A program made the translations under genes and the position numbers. From Arthrobacter oryzae (lineage in GTDB: Bacteria > Actinomycetota > Actinomycetes > Actinomycetales > Micrococcaceae), in the NCBI RefSeq assembly GCF_030718995.1, contig NZ_CP132204.1:868001-932000 (forward strand): a stretch of 64,000 bases of DNA, given 5' to 3'. This document shows, one piece after another, positions 34,847 through 43,852 of this stretch (position 1 is its first letter; every line of letters starts with the position of its first letter). A model generated the notes under the pieces. It did not search any database, was not told the DNA's origin, and saw only the letters and a list, made by a program, of their open reading frames with translations.

Positions 34847-35149
34847 ATGGTCAGGTTGCCACTCACGTCCGAAGAGGTCGAGCGCGGACAGCGCCTCGGC
34901 GCCCTGCTGCGCCGCGCCAGGGGCGGGCGCTCCATGCTGGAGACCGCACTCGAGGCACACGTCTCGCCGGAGACCCTCCGGAAGATCGAGTCGGGCAGGG
35001 TCGCTACGCCTGCCTTCCCCACCATCGCGGCGATCGCCGAGGTCCTGGGCCTCTCCCTCGATGCCGTGTGGAGCGAGATCAACCGGCCCGAGCGTGGTGC
35101 TGGACCGGCCGGCGCCGGTCACACCACCCGTGAGCGGCTGGCCTCGTAA
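34847..35149 (+). CDS. XRE-family HTH regulator
   Basis: A 100-residue DNA-binding protein with one XRE helix-turn-helix (QRLGALLRRARGGRSMLETALEAHVSPETLRKIESG spans most of it). There is no ligand domain. It is divergent from map, and the shared region contains TATCCCGG twice and a GGTATTAGTA string that also borders the palindrome at 33958. It may regulate itself, map and the DUF1508 gene. GGAG lies about three bases before the ATG at 34847, a short distance. Confidence 0.82.
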   Translation: MVRLPLTSEEVERGQRLGALLRRARGGRSMLETALEAHVSPETLRKIESGRVATPAFPTIAAIAEVLGLSLDAVWSEINRPERGAGPAGAGHTTRERLAS

Positions 35150-35174
35150 GCCTTAATCCTTAGCTGCGCCATCC

Positions 35175-36059
35175 TTAGCTGCGCGGGAAGCCTGCTGCCG
35201 TCCGGCGGAGAACCTGGCGCTGACGGCCCAGGCCCTCGGCCTCCAGCTCCAGCACATCGCCGTCCTGCAGGTAGGGGAAGCGCCCCGAGAGGGCCACTCC
35301 CTCCGGCGTGCCGGTCAGGATGACATCGCCGGCCTCCAGAACCATGAACTGGCTCAGGTGGTGAACCACCGCCGGGACGTCGAAAATAAGGTCCGCAGTG
35401 GATGAGTCCTGGCGAAGTTCCCCGTTCACCCAGGTCCGCAGCCGCAGCGCGGAGGGATCCAGGTCAGCGGACGGGACGAACCACGGACCCAGCGGAGTGG
35501 AGGCGGGAAGCGACTTTCCCTTGACCCACTGGCCCGCCGCGCCGGGCAGCTGGTAGTCGCGCTCCGACAGGTCGTTGGCCAGCACATAGCCGGCAACATA
35601 GTCGGCGGCTTCGTCGGCCGACGCCAGGTAGGAGGCGCGCCGTCCGATCACCACGGCCAGCTCAACTTCCCAGTCGTACTTGGCGGACGACGGCGGAAGT
35701 GGTGCCTCGTCGAACGGCCCCGCCACCGTGTTTGTTGGCTTCAGGAACACCACCGGAACCTCCGGGATGGCAGCCCCCGACTCCGCGGCATGGCCGGCGT
35801 AGTTCAGGCCGATTCCCACGACGGCACCCGGGCGCGCCAGCGGGGTACCGACGCGCAGCGCGACGGCGTCGGGGATCTCGGCCAGGTTCCCGGCCGCGAG
35901 GGCATCGCGGACGCGGGCGACGCCGCCGCCTTCAAGGAAGGCTCCGTCGATGTCCGCCGTCAGGCCGGCGAGGGAATACCACTTCCCGTTGGACTCAGGC
36001 CCGCCGGGCTGAACGGCCGGCTGTTCCCTGCCTGGATCTCCGAGACGCGCAAATTTCAC
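35175..36059 (-). CDS. Fumarylacetoacetate hydrolase family protein
   Basis: A 294-residue FAH-family enzyme. VVGIGLNYAGHAAESG, VFLKPTNTVAGPFDE, YDWEVELAVVIGR (metal-binding Glu pair) and ILTGTPEGVALSG are the usual motifs. Members cleave C-C bonds in 2,4-dioxo acids or decarboxylate oxaloacetate; catechol meta-cleavage hydrolases are close relatives. I start at GTG 36059 because AAGGAG precedes it, whereas the ATG at 36104 lacks a ribosome site. No aromatic-degradation genes are nearby, so the substrate is unknown. Confidence 0.87.
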   Translation of the reverse strand: MKFARLGDPGREQPAVQPGGPESNGKWYSLAGLTADIDGAFLEGGGVARVRDALAAGNLAEIPDAVALRVGTPLARPGAVVGIGLNYAGHAAESGAAIPEVPVVFLKPTNTVAGPFDEAPLPPSSAKYDWEVELAVVIGRRASYLASADEAADYVAGYVLANDLSERDYQLPGAAGQWVKGKSLPASTPLGPWFVPSADLDPSALRLRTWVNGELRQDSSTADLIFDVPAVVHHLSQFMVLEAGDVILTGTPEGVALSGRFPYLQDGDVLELEAEGLGRQRQVLRRTAAGFPRS

Positions 36060-36164
36060 CGGTCCACACTCCTTCGTGCCTGCTCCAATAGGTTTCGTGA
36101 CCATGGAACCACGCAGCAGGCTCCCGACCCCAGCTGAACAAAATGTGACCGCCGGGGACTGCCG

Positions 36165-37958
36165 CTAGTGCCCGTGCACGGGGGTGTCGCTGCGCTGCAC
36201 ACTGTCCTCGTGGAGTTCCATGGCACTCATGACCAGTGCGAAGTGGCTGAATGCCTGCGGGGTGTTTCCCAGCTGCCGGCCCGTCTCCACGCCCCATTCC
36301 TCGCTGAGGAGGCCCACATCGTTGCGCAGCGTCAGCAACCTTTCGAAGAGCTCCTTGGCTTCCCTGCGCCGTCCCACGCCGATGAGCGCTTCCACCAGCC
36401 AGAAGGAGCAGGCCAGGAAGACGCCCTCATCGCCGGGCAGCCCGTCGTCGGCCTCCGCCGGGCGGTAGCGGAGCACGAACCCGTCGCGGGTGAGTTCGCG
36501 CTGAACGGCGTCGATGGTGCCCACCACCCTGGGGTCATCCGGCGTCAGGAACCCGACACGGGGAATAAGCAGCAGGCTGGCGTCCAGCTCCGGGCGTCCG
36601 TAGGACTGGACGAAAGTGTTGCGCTCGGCGTCGAAGCCGTTGGCCATCACCTCCGCATGGATGGTGTCCCGCAATGCTTCCCAGCGGTCGGCCGGACCCA
36701 CCAGTCCGAAGTCCCGCACGCCCTTGACCATCCGGTCCGCAGCGACCCAGGCCATCACCTTTGAGTGCGTGAAATGCCGCTGCGGGCCGCGCATTTCCCA
36801 AAGGCCGTTGTCCGGCCGCTGCCAGGCGCCTTCAAGGTGTTCCATCAGGGCAACCTGGACGTCCCAGGCTTCCTCACTGTGCTCCAGCTGGGAATGGCGG
36901 GTGAGGGCCAGGCAGTCCAGCACTTCACCCCACACGTCCAGCTGGAGCTGACCCGCAGCTCCGTTTCCGATCCGGACGGGCGCGGACTTCTCGTAGCCTT
37001 CCAGCCACGGCAGCTCCATCTCCGGCAGCCGGCGCTCCCCGTGGATGCCGTACATGATCTGCAGGTCAGCCGGGTCTCCGGCCACCGCCCGCAGCAGCCA
37101 GTCACGCCAGGATGCTGCTTCCTCGGTATAGCCGGCGCCCAGCAGCGCCTGGAGCGTGAGCGTGGCATCCCGCAGCCAGCAGTACCGGTAGTCCCAGTTG
37201 CGCGGCCCGCCCAGCTGTTCCGGCAAGGACGTGGTCACCGCGGCCACGATGCCTCCCGTGGGGGCATAGGTCAGCGCCTTCAGCGTGATCAGCGAGCGCT
37301 GGATGGCGTCCCGGTACGGGCCGGTGATTTTGCACCTGGCGGACCATTCACGCCAGAACGACTCCGTGGAAACCAGGACCGCCTCCGGATCAATGGACCG
37401 GGGGCGGGGCACGTGGCTCGGTGTCCAGGTCAGCACAAAGGGGACCCGCTCGCCTGCGCGGACGGTGAAGTCGCTGACGGTCCGCAGGCGTTCGCCGCGC
37501 AGCGGGGCTTCCGTGACCAGGTAGGCGGCATCCGGGCCGGCGATGGCGTGGATGCCATGGTCATCGTGGCGGACCCACGGCACGACGTGGCCGTAATCGA
37601 ACCTCAGCGCCAGGTCGCCGCGCATCCGGACGGAGCCGCGGACGCCCACCACGATCCGCACAATGTCCGCCGTACTGTCACGCGGGGGCATGAAGTCGAT
37701 GACTTTCACCTTGCCGGTTGAGGTTTCCCATTCGGTTTCCAGGATGAGGGTCTGTTTGCGGTAATGACGCCGTGTGCACTCCCCGGCACCGGCGGGTGCC
37801 AGCAGCCACCGCCCTGCCCTGGGGGTGTCCAGCAGCGCGTTGAAGCAGGCCGGGGAGTCAAACCGCGGCAGGCACAGCCAGTCAATGGAGCCCTCGGTGC
37901 TGATGAGGGCTGCTGTCTGCAGGTCGCCTACTACGGCGTAGTCCTCTATGCGTGCCAT
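36165..37958 (-). CDS. Glycoside hydrolase family 15 protein
   Basis: A 597-residue GH15 protein (glucoamylase or trehalase type). The N-terminal beta-sandwich region includes IEDYAVVGDLQTAALISTEGSIDWLCLPRFDSP. The catalytic (alpha/alpha)6 barrel has RNWDYRYCWLRDA and the closing LLSEEWGVETGRQLGNTPQAFSH with the general base Glu. Actinobacterial relatives include trehalases, so cytoplasmic alpha,alpha-trehalose hydrolysis is plausible. No signal peptide is present. It is divergent from an aldo/keto reductase gene, only 47 bases apart. Confidence 0.92.
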   Translation of the reverse strand: MARIEDYAVVGDLQTAALISTEGSIDWLCLPRFDSPACFNALLDTPRAGRWLLAPAGAGECTRRHYRKQTLILETEWETSTGKVKVIDFMPPRDSTADIVRIVVGVRGSVRMRGDLALRFDYGHVVPWVRHDDHGIHAIAGPDAAYLVTEAPLRGERLRTVSDFTVRAGERVPFVLTWTPSHVPRPRSIDPEAVLVSTESFWREWSARCKITGPYRDAIQRSLITLKALTYAPTGGIVAAVTTSLPEQLGGPRNWDYRYCWLRDATLTLQALLGAGYTEEAASWRDWLLRAVAGDPADLQIMYGIHGERRLPEMELPWLEGYEKSAPVRIGNGAAGQLQLDVWGEVLDCLALTRHSQLEHSEEAWDVQVALMEHLEGAWQRPDNGLWEMRGPQRHFTHSKVMAWVAADRMVKGVRDFGLVGPADRWEALRDTIHAEVMANGFDAERNTFVQSYGRPELDASLLLIPRVGFLTPDDPRVVGTIDAVQRELTRDGFVLRYRPAEADDGLPGDEGVFLACSFWLVEALIGVGRRREAKELFERLLTLRNDVGLLSEEWGVETGRQLGNTPQAFSHFALVMSAMELHEDSVQRSDTPVHGH

Positions 37959-38005
37959 GGACCTTACAGTGCCACAACCGGTCCGGGCCGACTACTATCC
38001 AAGGC

Positions 38006-38896
38006 ATGCTGCAACGGAACTTCGGAGAATCTGCCCTGACCGTATCCGCGCTTGGGTTCGGTGCGGGCCATATCGGCTACGACGACGTCAGTGAGCAGGA
38101 GGCCCACGGGCTCCTGGACCGGGCACTGGATCTGGGCATCACCTTCATCGACACTGCCCGGGGCTACGGACTCTCCGAGGAACGGATCGGCACCTGGCTA
38201 TCCGGCCTTGGTGGACAACGCGACGCCGTCGTGTTGTCCACGAAGGTGGGGTACGACGTCGACGGCGCGGAGGACTGGAGCGCTGCCGCGGTGACCGGAG
38301 GCGTCGACGAGGCCTTGCGCAAGCTGGGCACCGACGTGATCGACGTGGTGTTCCTGCATTCGTGCCCGCTCACCGTCCTGCAGCAGGGCGATGCGGTGGA
38401 GGCGCTGCTCCGGTGCGCGGAGGCCGGAAAGGTCCGGGTGCCGGGCTACAGCGGCGAGAACGACGCCCTCGCGTGGGCCGGGAACGCCGGCGTGTTCGGC
38501 GCCCTGCAGTCTTCCGTGAACGTCGCGGACCAGCGCTCGCGGAGTGGCGTCCTGCCCGCCGCCGGCCGGCAGGGGCTGGGGGTGGTGGCCAAGCGGCCGC
38601 TTGCCAACGCCCCCTGGCGCCACGCCGAACGCCCAGTGGGGGTGTACGGCGAAACCTACTGGGACAGGCTCCGCCGGATGGGCATCGAGCCGGAAACCGA
38701 TGACTGGCAGGGCACCGCCCTGCGTTTTTCAGCCTTCAGCCCGGGGGTGAGCACGGCGATCGTGGGCACTTCCAAGGTGAGCAACCTGGAGGCCGCGGCG
38801 GCCGCCGTCGGACGCGGCCCCCTGCCCGACAGCGAGCGGCGGCGGTGGGAGGATGCGTTCGCACCCTATGCGGCCGACTGGGCCGGCGAAGTCTGA
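38006..38896 (+). CDS. Aldo/keto reductase
   Basis: A 296-residue aldo/keto reductase. FIDTARGYGLS gives catalytic Asp and Tyr, LSTKVGYD the Lys and VVFLHSC the His. The C-terminal STAIVGTSKVSNLE forms the cofactor-binding loop. The ATG at 38006 is preceded by a TACTAT box ending seven bases upstream, indicating a leaderless mRNA. A DUF72 gene follows 31 bases downstream. Substrate unknown; it belongs to the group often annotated as pyridoxal or sugar reductases. Confidence 0.88.
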   Translation: MLQRNFGESALTVSALGFGAGHIGYDDVSEQEAHGLLDRALDLGITFIDTARGYGLSEERIGTWLSGLGGQRDAVVLSTKVGYDVDGAEDWSAAAVTGGVDEALRKLGTDVIDVVFLHSCPLTVLQQGDAVEALLRCAEAGKVRVPGYSGENDALAWAGNAGVFGALQSSVNVADQRSRSGVLPAAGRQGLGVVAKRPLANAPWRHAERPVGVYGETYWDRLRRMGIEPETDDWQGTALRFSAFSPGVSTAIVGTSKVSNLEAAAAAVGRGPLPDSERRRWEDAFAPYAADWAGEV

Positions 38897-38927
38897 GCCG
38901 GCCGGCTGAGCAGCGTCCAGGCACACT

Positions 38928-39659
38928 ATGGGGATCCACATCGGCACTTCCGGCTGGAGCTATGACCACTGGGAGAACGTGCTGTATCCGCCGGGGCTTC
39001 CGGCCCGCGACCGGCTTGCCTACTACGTGGCGCGCTTCGGCACGGTGGAGCTGAATGCAAGCTTCTACCGCTGGCCGCGGGAATCATCCTTCGCCAGCTG
39101 GCGGCGGCGCCTGCCCGAGGGCTTCGTGATGTCGGTGAAGGCCCCGCGCGGACTGACCCATGCGAAGAAGCTTTACAGCCCCGAAGTCTGGGTGGAGCGG
39201 ATCATCAGGTGCTGGCATGAGCTGGGTGACAAGAGGGCGGTGTTGCTGGTCCAGCTCCCGCCGGGGTTCGGCCGCGACGATGCCCGCCTTGGCTATTTCC
39301 TCGCGGCGCTGCCGTGGTGGGTGCGGGTGGCGGTGGAGTTCCGGCACCCCAGCTGGGACCACCCCGACGTGTATGCGCTGCTGGAGCGCCACGGGGCCGC
39401 GTACTGCATCATGAGCGGCGCCAACCTGCCCTGCATCCTTCGGGCCACGGCGCCTTTTGTGTATGTCCGCCTGCACGGACCGGACCACGACTACCTTTAC
39501 GGGGGCTCGTATTCGGAGGATGACCTTCGCTGGTGGGCTGACCGCATCCGCGAGTGGCAGGGCCAGGGCAAGGACGTGTTCGTGTATTTCAATAACGACG
39601 GCGGCGGCAACGCCGTGCGGAACGCCGAGACCCTACGGTGGCTGCTGGGGGACGGCTAA
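38928..39659 (+). CDS. DUF72 family protein
   Basis: A 243-residue DUF72 (YecE-like) TIM-barrel protein. It begins MGIHIGTSGWSYDHWENVLYP, then VELNASFYRWP, and ends VFVYFNNDGGGNAVRNAETL. The biochemical function is unproven. It follows the aldo/keto reductase on the same strand and is probably co-transcribed. No clear ribosome site precedes the ATG at 38928. Confidence 0.88.
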   Translation: MGIHIGTSGWSYDHWENVLYPPGLPARDRLAYYVARFGTVELNASFYRWPRESSFASWRRRLPEGFVMSVKAPRGLTHAKKLYSPEVWVERIIRCWHELGDKRAVLLVQLPPGFGRDDARLGYFLAALPWWVRVAVEFRHPSWDHPDVYALLERHGAAYCIMSGANLPCILRATAPFVYVRLHGPDHDYLYGGSYSEDDLRWWADRIREWQGQGKDVFVYFNNDGGGNAVRNAETLRWLLGDG

Positions 39660-39732
39660 GTCCTTGTTACGGCCCGGCGCCTTAGTGGCACCGCACCGGC
39701 GCCGACGTGCCGCGTTGTGGCAGAGTGGAGGC

Positions 39733-40791
39733 ATGAAATCGGCGCCGCAGGAATCATCGTTGTCCGGAAACCACGCTTTCCGGGCGGCACACAAGCTCTC
39801 GGACACGGTCAACAGCGTCCGCATCAAGCTGGCTCGGCGCTGGAATTTTGTTCCGCAGACCGTCGCCTACCAGGGGTACGGCTCCACATCGTGGGTGCGG
39901 GTCCTCGGCCGGGTGGTCCTGACCACCAAGCCGATGCCAGGCAGCCGGGCCGAGCACGCCGCGAAGAACGGCAACCAGAACATCCGCGGCTGGCGGGCGT
40001 TTACCAGCGTGCCCCTGCAGTTCACCGACGTGGAAATCGACATCGAGGGCGTGACCAGGCGCGTCAAGGCGGACCGCGGCGGTCTGATTGACACCGTGGT
40101 GGACGTTGAGCTCTCCCCCGGCTGGCACACTGCCACCCTGCGGGCCGAGGGAACCGAGCCCGTGAAGGCCAACATCATTGTCATCGGCCCCGACACCAAG
40201 TTCGGCATCGTGTCGGACATCGATGACACCGTGATGGTCACCGCGCTCCCCCGGCCGTTCCTTGCCCTGTGGAACACCTTCGTGCTGAGTGAGCGGGCGC
40301 GCATGGCCACGCCGGGCATGCCGGTGCTCATGGACCGGCTGGTGGTGGAACACCCCGATGCCCCGGTGATCTATCTGTCCACCGGCCCCTGGAACGCAGC
40401 CCCCACGCTGGCACGGTTCCTGACCCGGAACATGTACCCGGCCGGGCCCCTCCTCCTGACGGACTGGGGGCTGACCCAGGACCGCTGGTTCCGCAGCGGC
40501 CAGGAGCACAAGAACGGAAACCTGGAACGGCTCGCGCAGGAATTCCCGGACATGAGGTGGCTGTTGATCGGCGACAACGGCCAGCATGACGAACAAATCT
40601 ACTCGAAGTTCGCCAAGGAACACGGCGACCGCGTAGCGGCCATCGCCATCCGCCAGCTCTCCGTGAGCGAGTCCGTGCTGGCCGGCGGTCACTCCGAGAA
40701 CGGGGACCACACCGGCTCCACGGTTCCGTGGATCTACTCCCCCGACGGCGCAGGCATCACCAAGGGCCTCGCCGACCTCAAGATCGTCTGA
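39733..40791 (+). CDS. App1 family protein (DUF2183), putative phosphatidate phosphatase
   Basis: A 352-residue protein with the App1/DUF2183 catalytic domain. FGIVSDIDDTVMVTALPRPF carries the DxDxT motif of the HAD superfamily, and LLIGDNGQHDEQIY supplies later acidic residues. The N-terminal half is a beta-rich domain of unknown role. Yeast App1 is a Mg-dependent phosphatidate phosphatase, and bacterial forms are untested. CAGAGT six bases before the ATG and GGAGGC adjoining it make the translation mode unclear. It is convergent with the GH1 gene, separated by a perfect hairpin. Confidence 0.85.
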   Translation: MKSAPQESSLSGNHAFRAAHKLSDTVNSVRIKLARRWNFVPQTVAYQGYGSTSWVRVLGRVVLTTKPMPGSRAEHAAKNGNQNIRGWRAFTSVPLQFTDVEIDIEGVTRRVKADRGGLIDTVVDVELSPGWHTATLRAEGTEPVKANIIVIGPDTKFGIVSDIDDTVMVTALPRPFLALWNTFVLSERARMATPGMPVLMDRLVVEHPDAPVIYLSTGPWNAAPTLARFLTRNMYPAGPLLLTDWGLTQDRWFRSGQEHKNGNLERLAQEFPDMRWLLIGDNGQHDEQIYSKFAKEHGDRVAAIAIRQLSVSESVLAGGHSENGDHTGSTVPWIYSPDGAGITKGLADLKIV

Positions 40792-40798
40792 GCCAAGA

Positions 40799-40838
40799 AC
40801 CCGGAAAGGCCGGCCCCTTCGGGCCGGCCTTTCCGGGT
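40799..40838. terminator. Bidirectional hairpin between App1 and GH1 genes
   Basis: Perfect 18-base arms (40799-40816 and 40821-40838), ACCCGGAAAGGCCGGCCC and its complement, close a CTTC loop eight bases after the App1 stop. It should end transcription from both convergent genes. Confidence 0.7.
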
Positions 40839-40859
40839 GGGTCTAATCTTGTCGCATCG

Positions 40860-40889
40860 GATCCTGCTGCGTCAGATCTTGCTGCGTCA
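40860..40889. repeat. 15-base tandem duplication over the GH1 stop codon
   Basis: GATCCTGCTGCGTCA and GATCTTGCTGCGTCA lie head to tail. The unit is in frame and contains the GH1 stop, so the gene has two in-frame TGA codons 15 bases apart. Confidence 0.7.
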
Positions 40890-42386
40890 GGCCACCGGTT
40901 CCGGTTCGCCGGCCGCACTGGTGTCAACGGCCGCCGCGGCAGCGTCCTTGCGGGCTTCCTGCAGCTCCTGGAGCCAGTAGTAGGACGCCTTGGGTGTCCT
41001 GGTGAGCGTCTCGAAGTCAACATGCACGAGGCCGAAGGGCTGCTTGTAGCCCGCGGACCATTCGAAGTTGTCGAGCAGTGACCAGACGTAATAGCCGCGC
41101 AGATCAATGGACTCCGCGGGCCCTCCGGGGCTGGTGGCCTCCACTGCACTGGAGATGTGCTCGGCAAGATAGCGCAGGCGGCGCTCGTCCGGAATGATGA
41201 TCCGGTCCCGTGCCTTGTCCCGGACCACCAGGTCCTCAAAGCTCGCCCCGCCCTCCGTGATGAAGACCGGAGGCAGGTGGGGATAGCGTTCGGCCATTTC
41301 CGCCAGCGCCACGGGCAGGTAGTCGGGCCTGACCGGCCAGCCGTAGGCCGTGGTTTCGGCGTCGGGAAACTCGGTGATGTGGAAGGGCGCACCGGGAGCG
41401 CTGCCGCTGAGGTCATCCCCCATGGCCTCCGCCATCCCGGCGGGAACGGCACCTTCGCCGGGGCCGGCAGCCACCCGCGTGGGCATGTAGTAGTTGAGCC
41501 CGTAGAAGTCCAGCGGCTGCGAGATCAGCTGCAGGTCCTCCTCGGAGGGGCTGAACGAGCTGAAGAAGGTGGCGGCCCGGATGAGGTCCGGGTATTTTCC
41601 GAGCAGCACGGGATCCGCGTACAGCCTGTTCTGGAAAACATCCATCAGTGACGAGCTCAGCTTGTCCAGCGGGTTGATCGAGGCCGGAATCATGGGCGAG
41701 TAGACGTTGGTGATGCCGATTTCGCCGGGGACGTTTGCTGCACGGAGTGCCTGCATTGCCAGTCCGTGTCCAAGGAGCTGGTGGTGCACTGTGGGCAGCG
41801 CGTTGAGCAACTGTGACTCGCCCGGCGCATGCAGGCCCAGGGCGTAGCCGTTGGTGGTCACGGTGGCAGGTTCGTTGACAGTCACCCACCGGGCCACGCG
41901 GTCGCCGAAGGCCGCGGCCGCAATGGAGGCAAACTCGCCGAGCCGGTACGCCGTGTCCCGGTTCATCCAGCCGCCGGCCTCGTCGAGCGCCAGCGGGGTG
42001 TCCCAGTGGTAAAGGGTGACCATCGGTGAGATGCCGCTGGCCAGCAGCTGGTCCAGCAGGCGGTCGTAGAAGTCCAGGCCCTTGGGATTGACCGGACCGC
42101 TGCCGCCGGGCTGGATGCGGGACCAGGACAGCGAGAACCGGTAGGAGTCGATTCCCAGGTCCTTCATCAACGCAACGTCTTCGGGCATGCGGTGGTAGTG
42201 GTCGCAGGCCGTAACGGGGCTGTGGTCGTCCACGATCGCGCCGGGTTTCCGGGCAAAGACGTCCCAGCCGGACGGCCCGCGTCCGTCTTCGTCGAGGGCG
42301 CCCTCGATCTGGAAGGCCGCGGTGGCAACGCCCATGGTGAACGACGGCGGGATCGTGGCAGCCACATCTTTGGCGGAGAATTTCAT
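40887..42386 (-). CDS. Glycoside hydrolase family 1 beta-glucosidase
   Basis: A 499-residue GH1 enzyme hydrolysing beta-glucosides or related disaccharides. The acid/base Glu is in WVTVNEPATV and the nucleophile Glu in PPVFITEGGASFEDL, where the usual ENG reads EGG. FPPSFTMGVATAAFQIEGA-type N-terminus and YYVWSLLDNFEWSAGY near the end are intact, so activity is expected. No signal peptide is seen. It is the last gene of a minus-strand run with two small genes and Hsp20 upstream. No sugar transporter or LacI regulator is adjacent. Confidence 0.93.
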   Translation of the reverse strand: MKFSAKDVAATIPPSFTMGVATAAFQIEGALDEDGRGPSGWDVFARKPGAIVDDHSPVTACDHYHRMPEDVALMKDLGIDSYRFSLSWSRIQPGGSGPVNPKGLDFYDRLLDQLLASGISPMVTLYHWDTPLALDEAGGWMNRDTAYRLGEFASIAAAAFGDRVARWVTVNEPATVTTNGYALGLHAPGESQLLNALPTVHHQLLGHGLAMQALRAANVPGEIGITNVYSPMIPASINPLDKLSSSLMDVFQNRLYADPVLLGKYPDLIRAATFFSSFSPSEEDLQLISQPLDFYGLNYYMPTRVAAGPGEGAVPAGMAEAMGDDLSGSAPGAPFHITEFPDAETTAYGWPVRPDYLPVALAEMAERYPHLPPVFITEGGASFEDLVVRDKARDRIIIPDERRLRYLAEHISSAVEATSPGGPAESIDLRGYYVWSLLDNFEWSAGYKQPFGLVHVDFETLTRTPKASYYWLQELQEARKDAAAAAVDTSAAGEPEPVA

Positions 42387-42426
42387 CTGCTGGATCCCTT
42401 ATGTGGTTTCGGATGGTGGACTGATT

Positions 42427-42816
42427 TTAGTGCACCGCAGCGTCGGAGCCGAAGAGGAACTCCTTGGCGTGTGCCAGTGCTTTCTTGAAGGCATCGTTGC
42501 GGAGCGTGATCAGGTGCTCCGTGTCATCCGCTGCGGGTTCAAGGTAGCCCGTGAAGCCCGGGCGCAGCACCCAGATGTCACCGCCCGGCGGCAGATAAAA
42601 GACCCCAAAGGACCGGTGCTGGCTGTCTTCCGGGGTCCAGATAGGGACCACCGCCAGTGCCGCGCCCGTTTCCGGATGGATCCATTGTGCCCGCGGCAGG
42701 GGCTCCTCATGGGCCTCCGGATCCAGGAACGGGGCTGTGCCCAGACCCCACCGTTTCTCGAAGCGTTCGTGGAACGCCGGAATCAGATGGGAATCATAGC
42801 GGCGCCAGGCGCTCAT
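42427..42816 (-). CDS. Hypothetical protein, 129 residues
   Basis: I do not recognise the family. AAGGAG seven bases before the ATG at 42816 supports translation. The protein is soluble and mixed (FHERFEKRWGLGTAPFLDPEA, then VVPIWTPEDSQHRSFGVFYLPPGGDIWVLRPG) with several aromatic residues and no membrane helix. It lies 35 bases downstream of the J-domain gene and 40 bases upstream of the GH1 gene on the same strand, so it may be part of the heat-shock transcript. Confidence 0.65.
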   Translation of the reverse strand: MSAWRRYDSHLIPAFHERFEKRWGLGTAPFLDPEAHEEPLPRAQWIHPETGAALAVVPIWTPEDSQHRSFGVFYLPPGGDIWVLRPGFTGYLEPAADDTEHLITLRNDAFKKALAHAKEFLFGSDAAVH

Positions 42817-42851
42817 CGAATACTCCTTCTTTGGTTATCAGGTACCTCTCG

Positions 42852-43202
42852 TTATCGCATCCCCGGCCGGGGACCGCGCTCCCAAAAGACGGGTGAGACC
42901 CGCAGCAACGGGGGCTCCGAAGGGTGAACCCGGCGGACCGGAACATCCCGGGGCCCTGCGCGGTTGATGCGGGGAACAGACAGTGCGCGGTCGTAGGCAG
43001 CACGCGTTTTCGCGTCCCGAAGCACCGCGAAAGCCTCCATGATTCGCAACAGCCCGCCGTCGCCCCTGCCGTCTTCGGTTCCGCCTTCGAGGTCGGGGTG
43101 GTGCAGGCGCATCAGCGCCCGGTAGGCACGCGAAATTTCCTGCTTCGTGGCCGTCGGGGCCACGCTGAGAATGCCGTAGTAGTCAGGTAGCTGGTTGCTC
43201 AT
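42852..43202 (-). CDS. Short J-domain protein
   Basis: A 116-residue protein. Residues 7-75 form a J-domain with YYGILSVAPTATKQEISRAYRALMRLHHPDLEGG, keeping the essential HPD tripeptide, and AYDRAL closes it. The G/F, zinc and substrate domains of DnaJ are absent. The basic C-terminal tail (RVHPSEPPLLRVSPVFWERG) is unrecognised. It follows Hsp20 by 85 bases and probably acts with it as a co-chaperone for DnaK. It ends close to a hypothetical gene on the same strand. Confidence 0.85.
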   Translation of the reverse strand: MSNQLPDYYGILSVAPTATKQEISRAYRALMRLHHPDLEGGTEDGRGDGGLLRIMEAFAVLRDAKTRAAYDRALSVPRINRAGPRDVPVRRVHPSEPPLLRVSPVFWERGPRPGMR

Positions 43203-43287
43203 GGCCGCGTCACCTCATGGCCGTGTCACACTGTCCGGTGCGTGGCGGGGCGGCGGCCGGCACCTGCCGGCTGCCGCCCCGGTTCGA

Positions 43288-43716
43288 CTAGGCGCTGATC
43301 TCGTGCGCCGTGTCGTGCTTGGTTTCGATTTCGATCTTGCGCGGCTTCGCCTGTTCGGCGACGGGGATACGGAGGGTCAGCACGCCGGCGTCGTACTTTG
43401 CCTTGACGTTGTCCGTGTTCAGGGTGTCACCGAGGATCAGCTGGCGGCTGAAGACGCCGCGGGGCCGTTCGGAAACGACCAGTTCCACATTGGGCTGGGT
43501 TTGATCGCGCCGTTCAGCCCGCACAGTCAGTACGTTCCGCTCAATATTGAGGTCCACAGAGTCGACGTCGACTCCCGGCAGATCGAATGCGACGACGAAC
43601 TCCCCGTCCTCCTGCCAGGCATCCATCGGCATGGCCGCAGGCCGGGCGGCGGTGCCAAACACCTGCTGGGTCAACCTGTCCAGTTCACGGAACGGGTCCG
43701 TACGCATCAACATCAT
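43288..43716 (-). CDS. Hsp20/alpha-crystallin family small heat shock protein
   Basis: A 142-residue small heat shock protein. The alpha-crystallin domain starts at [20 protein letters not shown], includes [14 protein letters not shown] and ends with [18 protein letters not shown], which contains the conserved GVLTLRIP strand; the terminal IEI motif is seen in KIEIE. It holds unfolding proteins during stress. AAGGAG precedes the ATG at 43716. It is divergent from a MerR-type gene of the HspR kind, which probably represses it. No clear CTTGAGT-N7-ACTCAAG (HAIR) box is visible in the gap. Confidence 0.93.
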   Translation of the reverse strand: MMLMRTDPFRELDRLTQQVFGTAARPAAMPMDAWQEDGEFVVAFDLPGVDVDSVDLNIERNVLTVRAERRDQTQPNVELVVSERPRGVFSRQLILGDTLNTDNVKAKYDAGVLTLRIPVAEQAKPRKIEIETKHDTAHEISA

Positions 43717-43852
43717 TTCCCACTCCTTCAGCTTGTGGTTGTTCCATTTTTTCCGTGCCCGCCTCGGCTATCTGTATTGGCGGGTATAGATTTTTTATAG
43801 CACCGGTGAGAGACTGTTGCAAGACGCTTTTCAGGAAAATTTTGGGAGGACC

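Noticed and set aside
40860..40889. CRISPR-like or microsatellite array
   Set aside because: Only two 15-base units without spacers; this is a simple tandem duplication.
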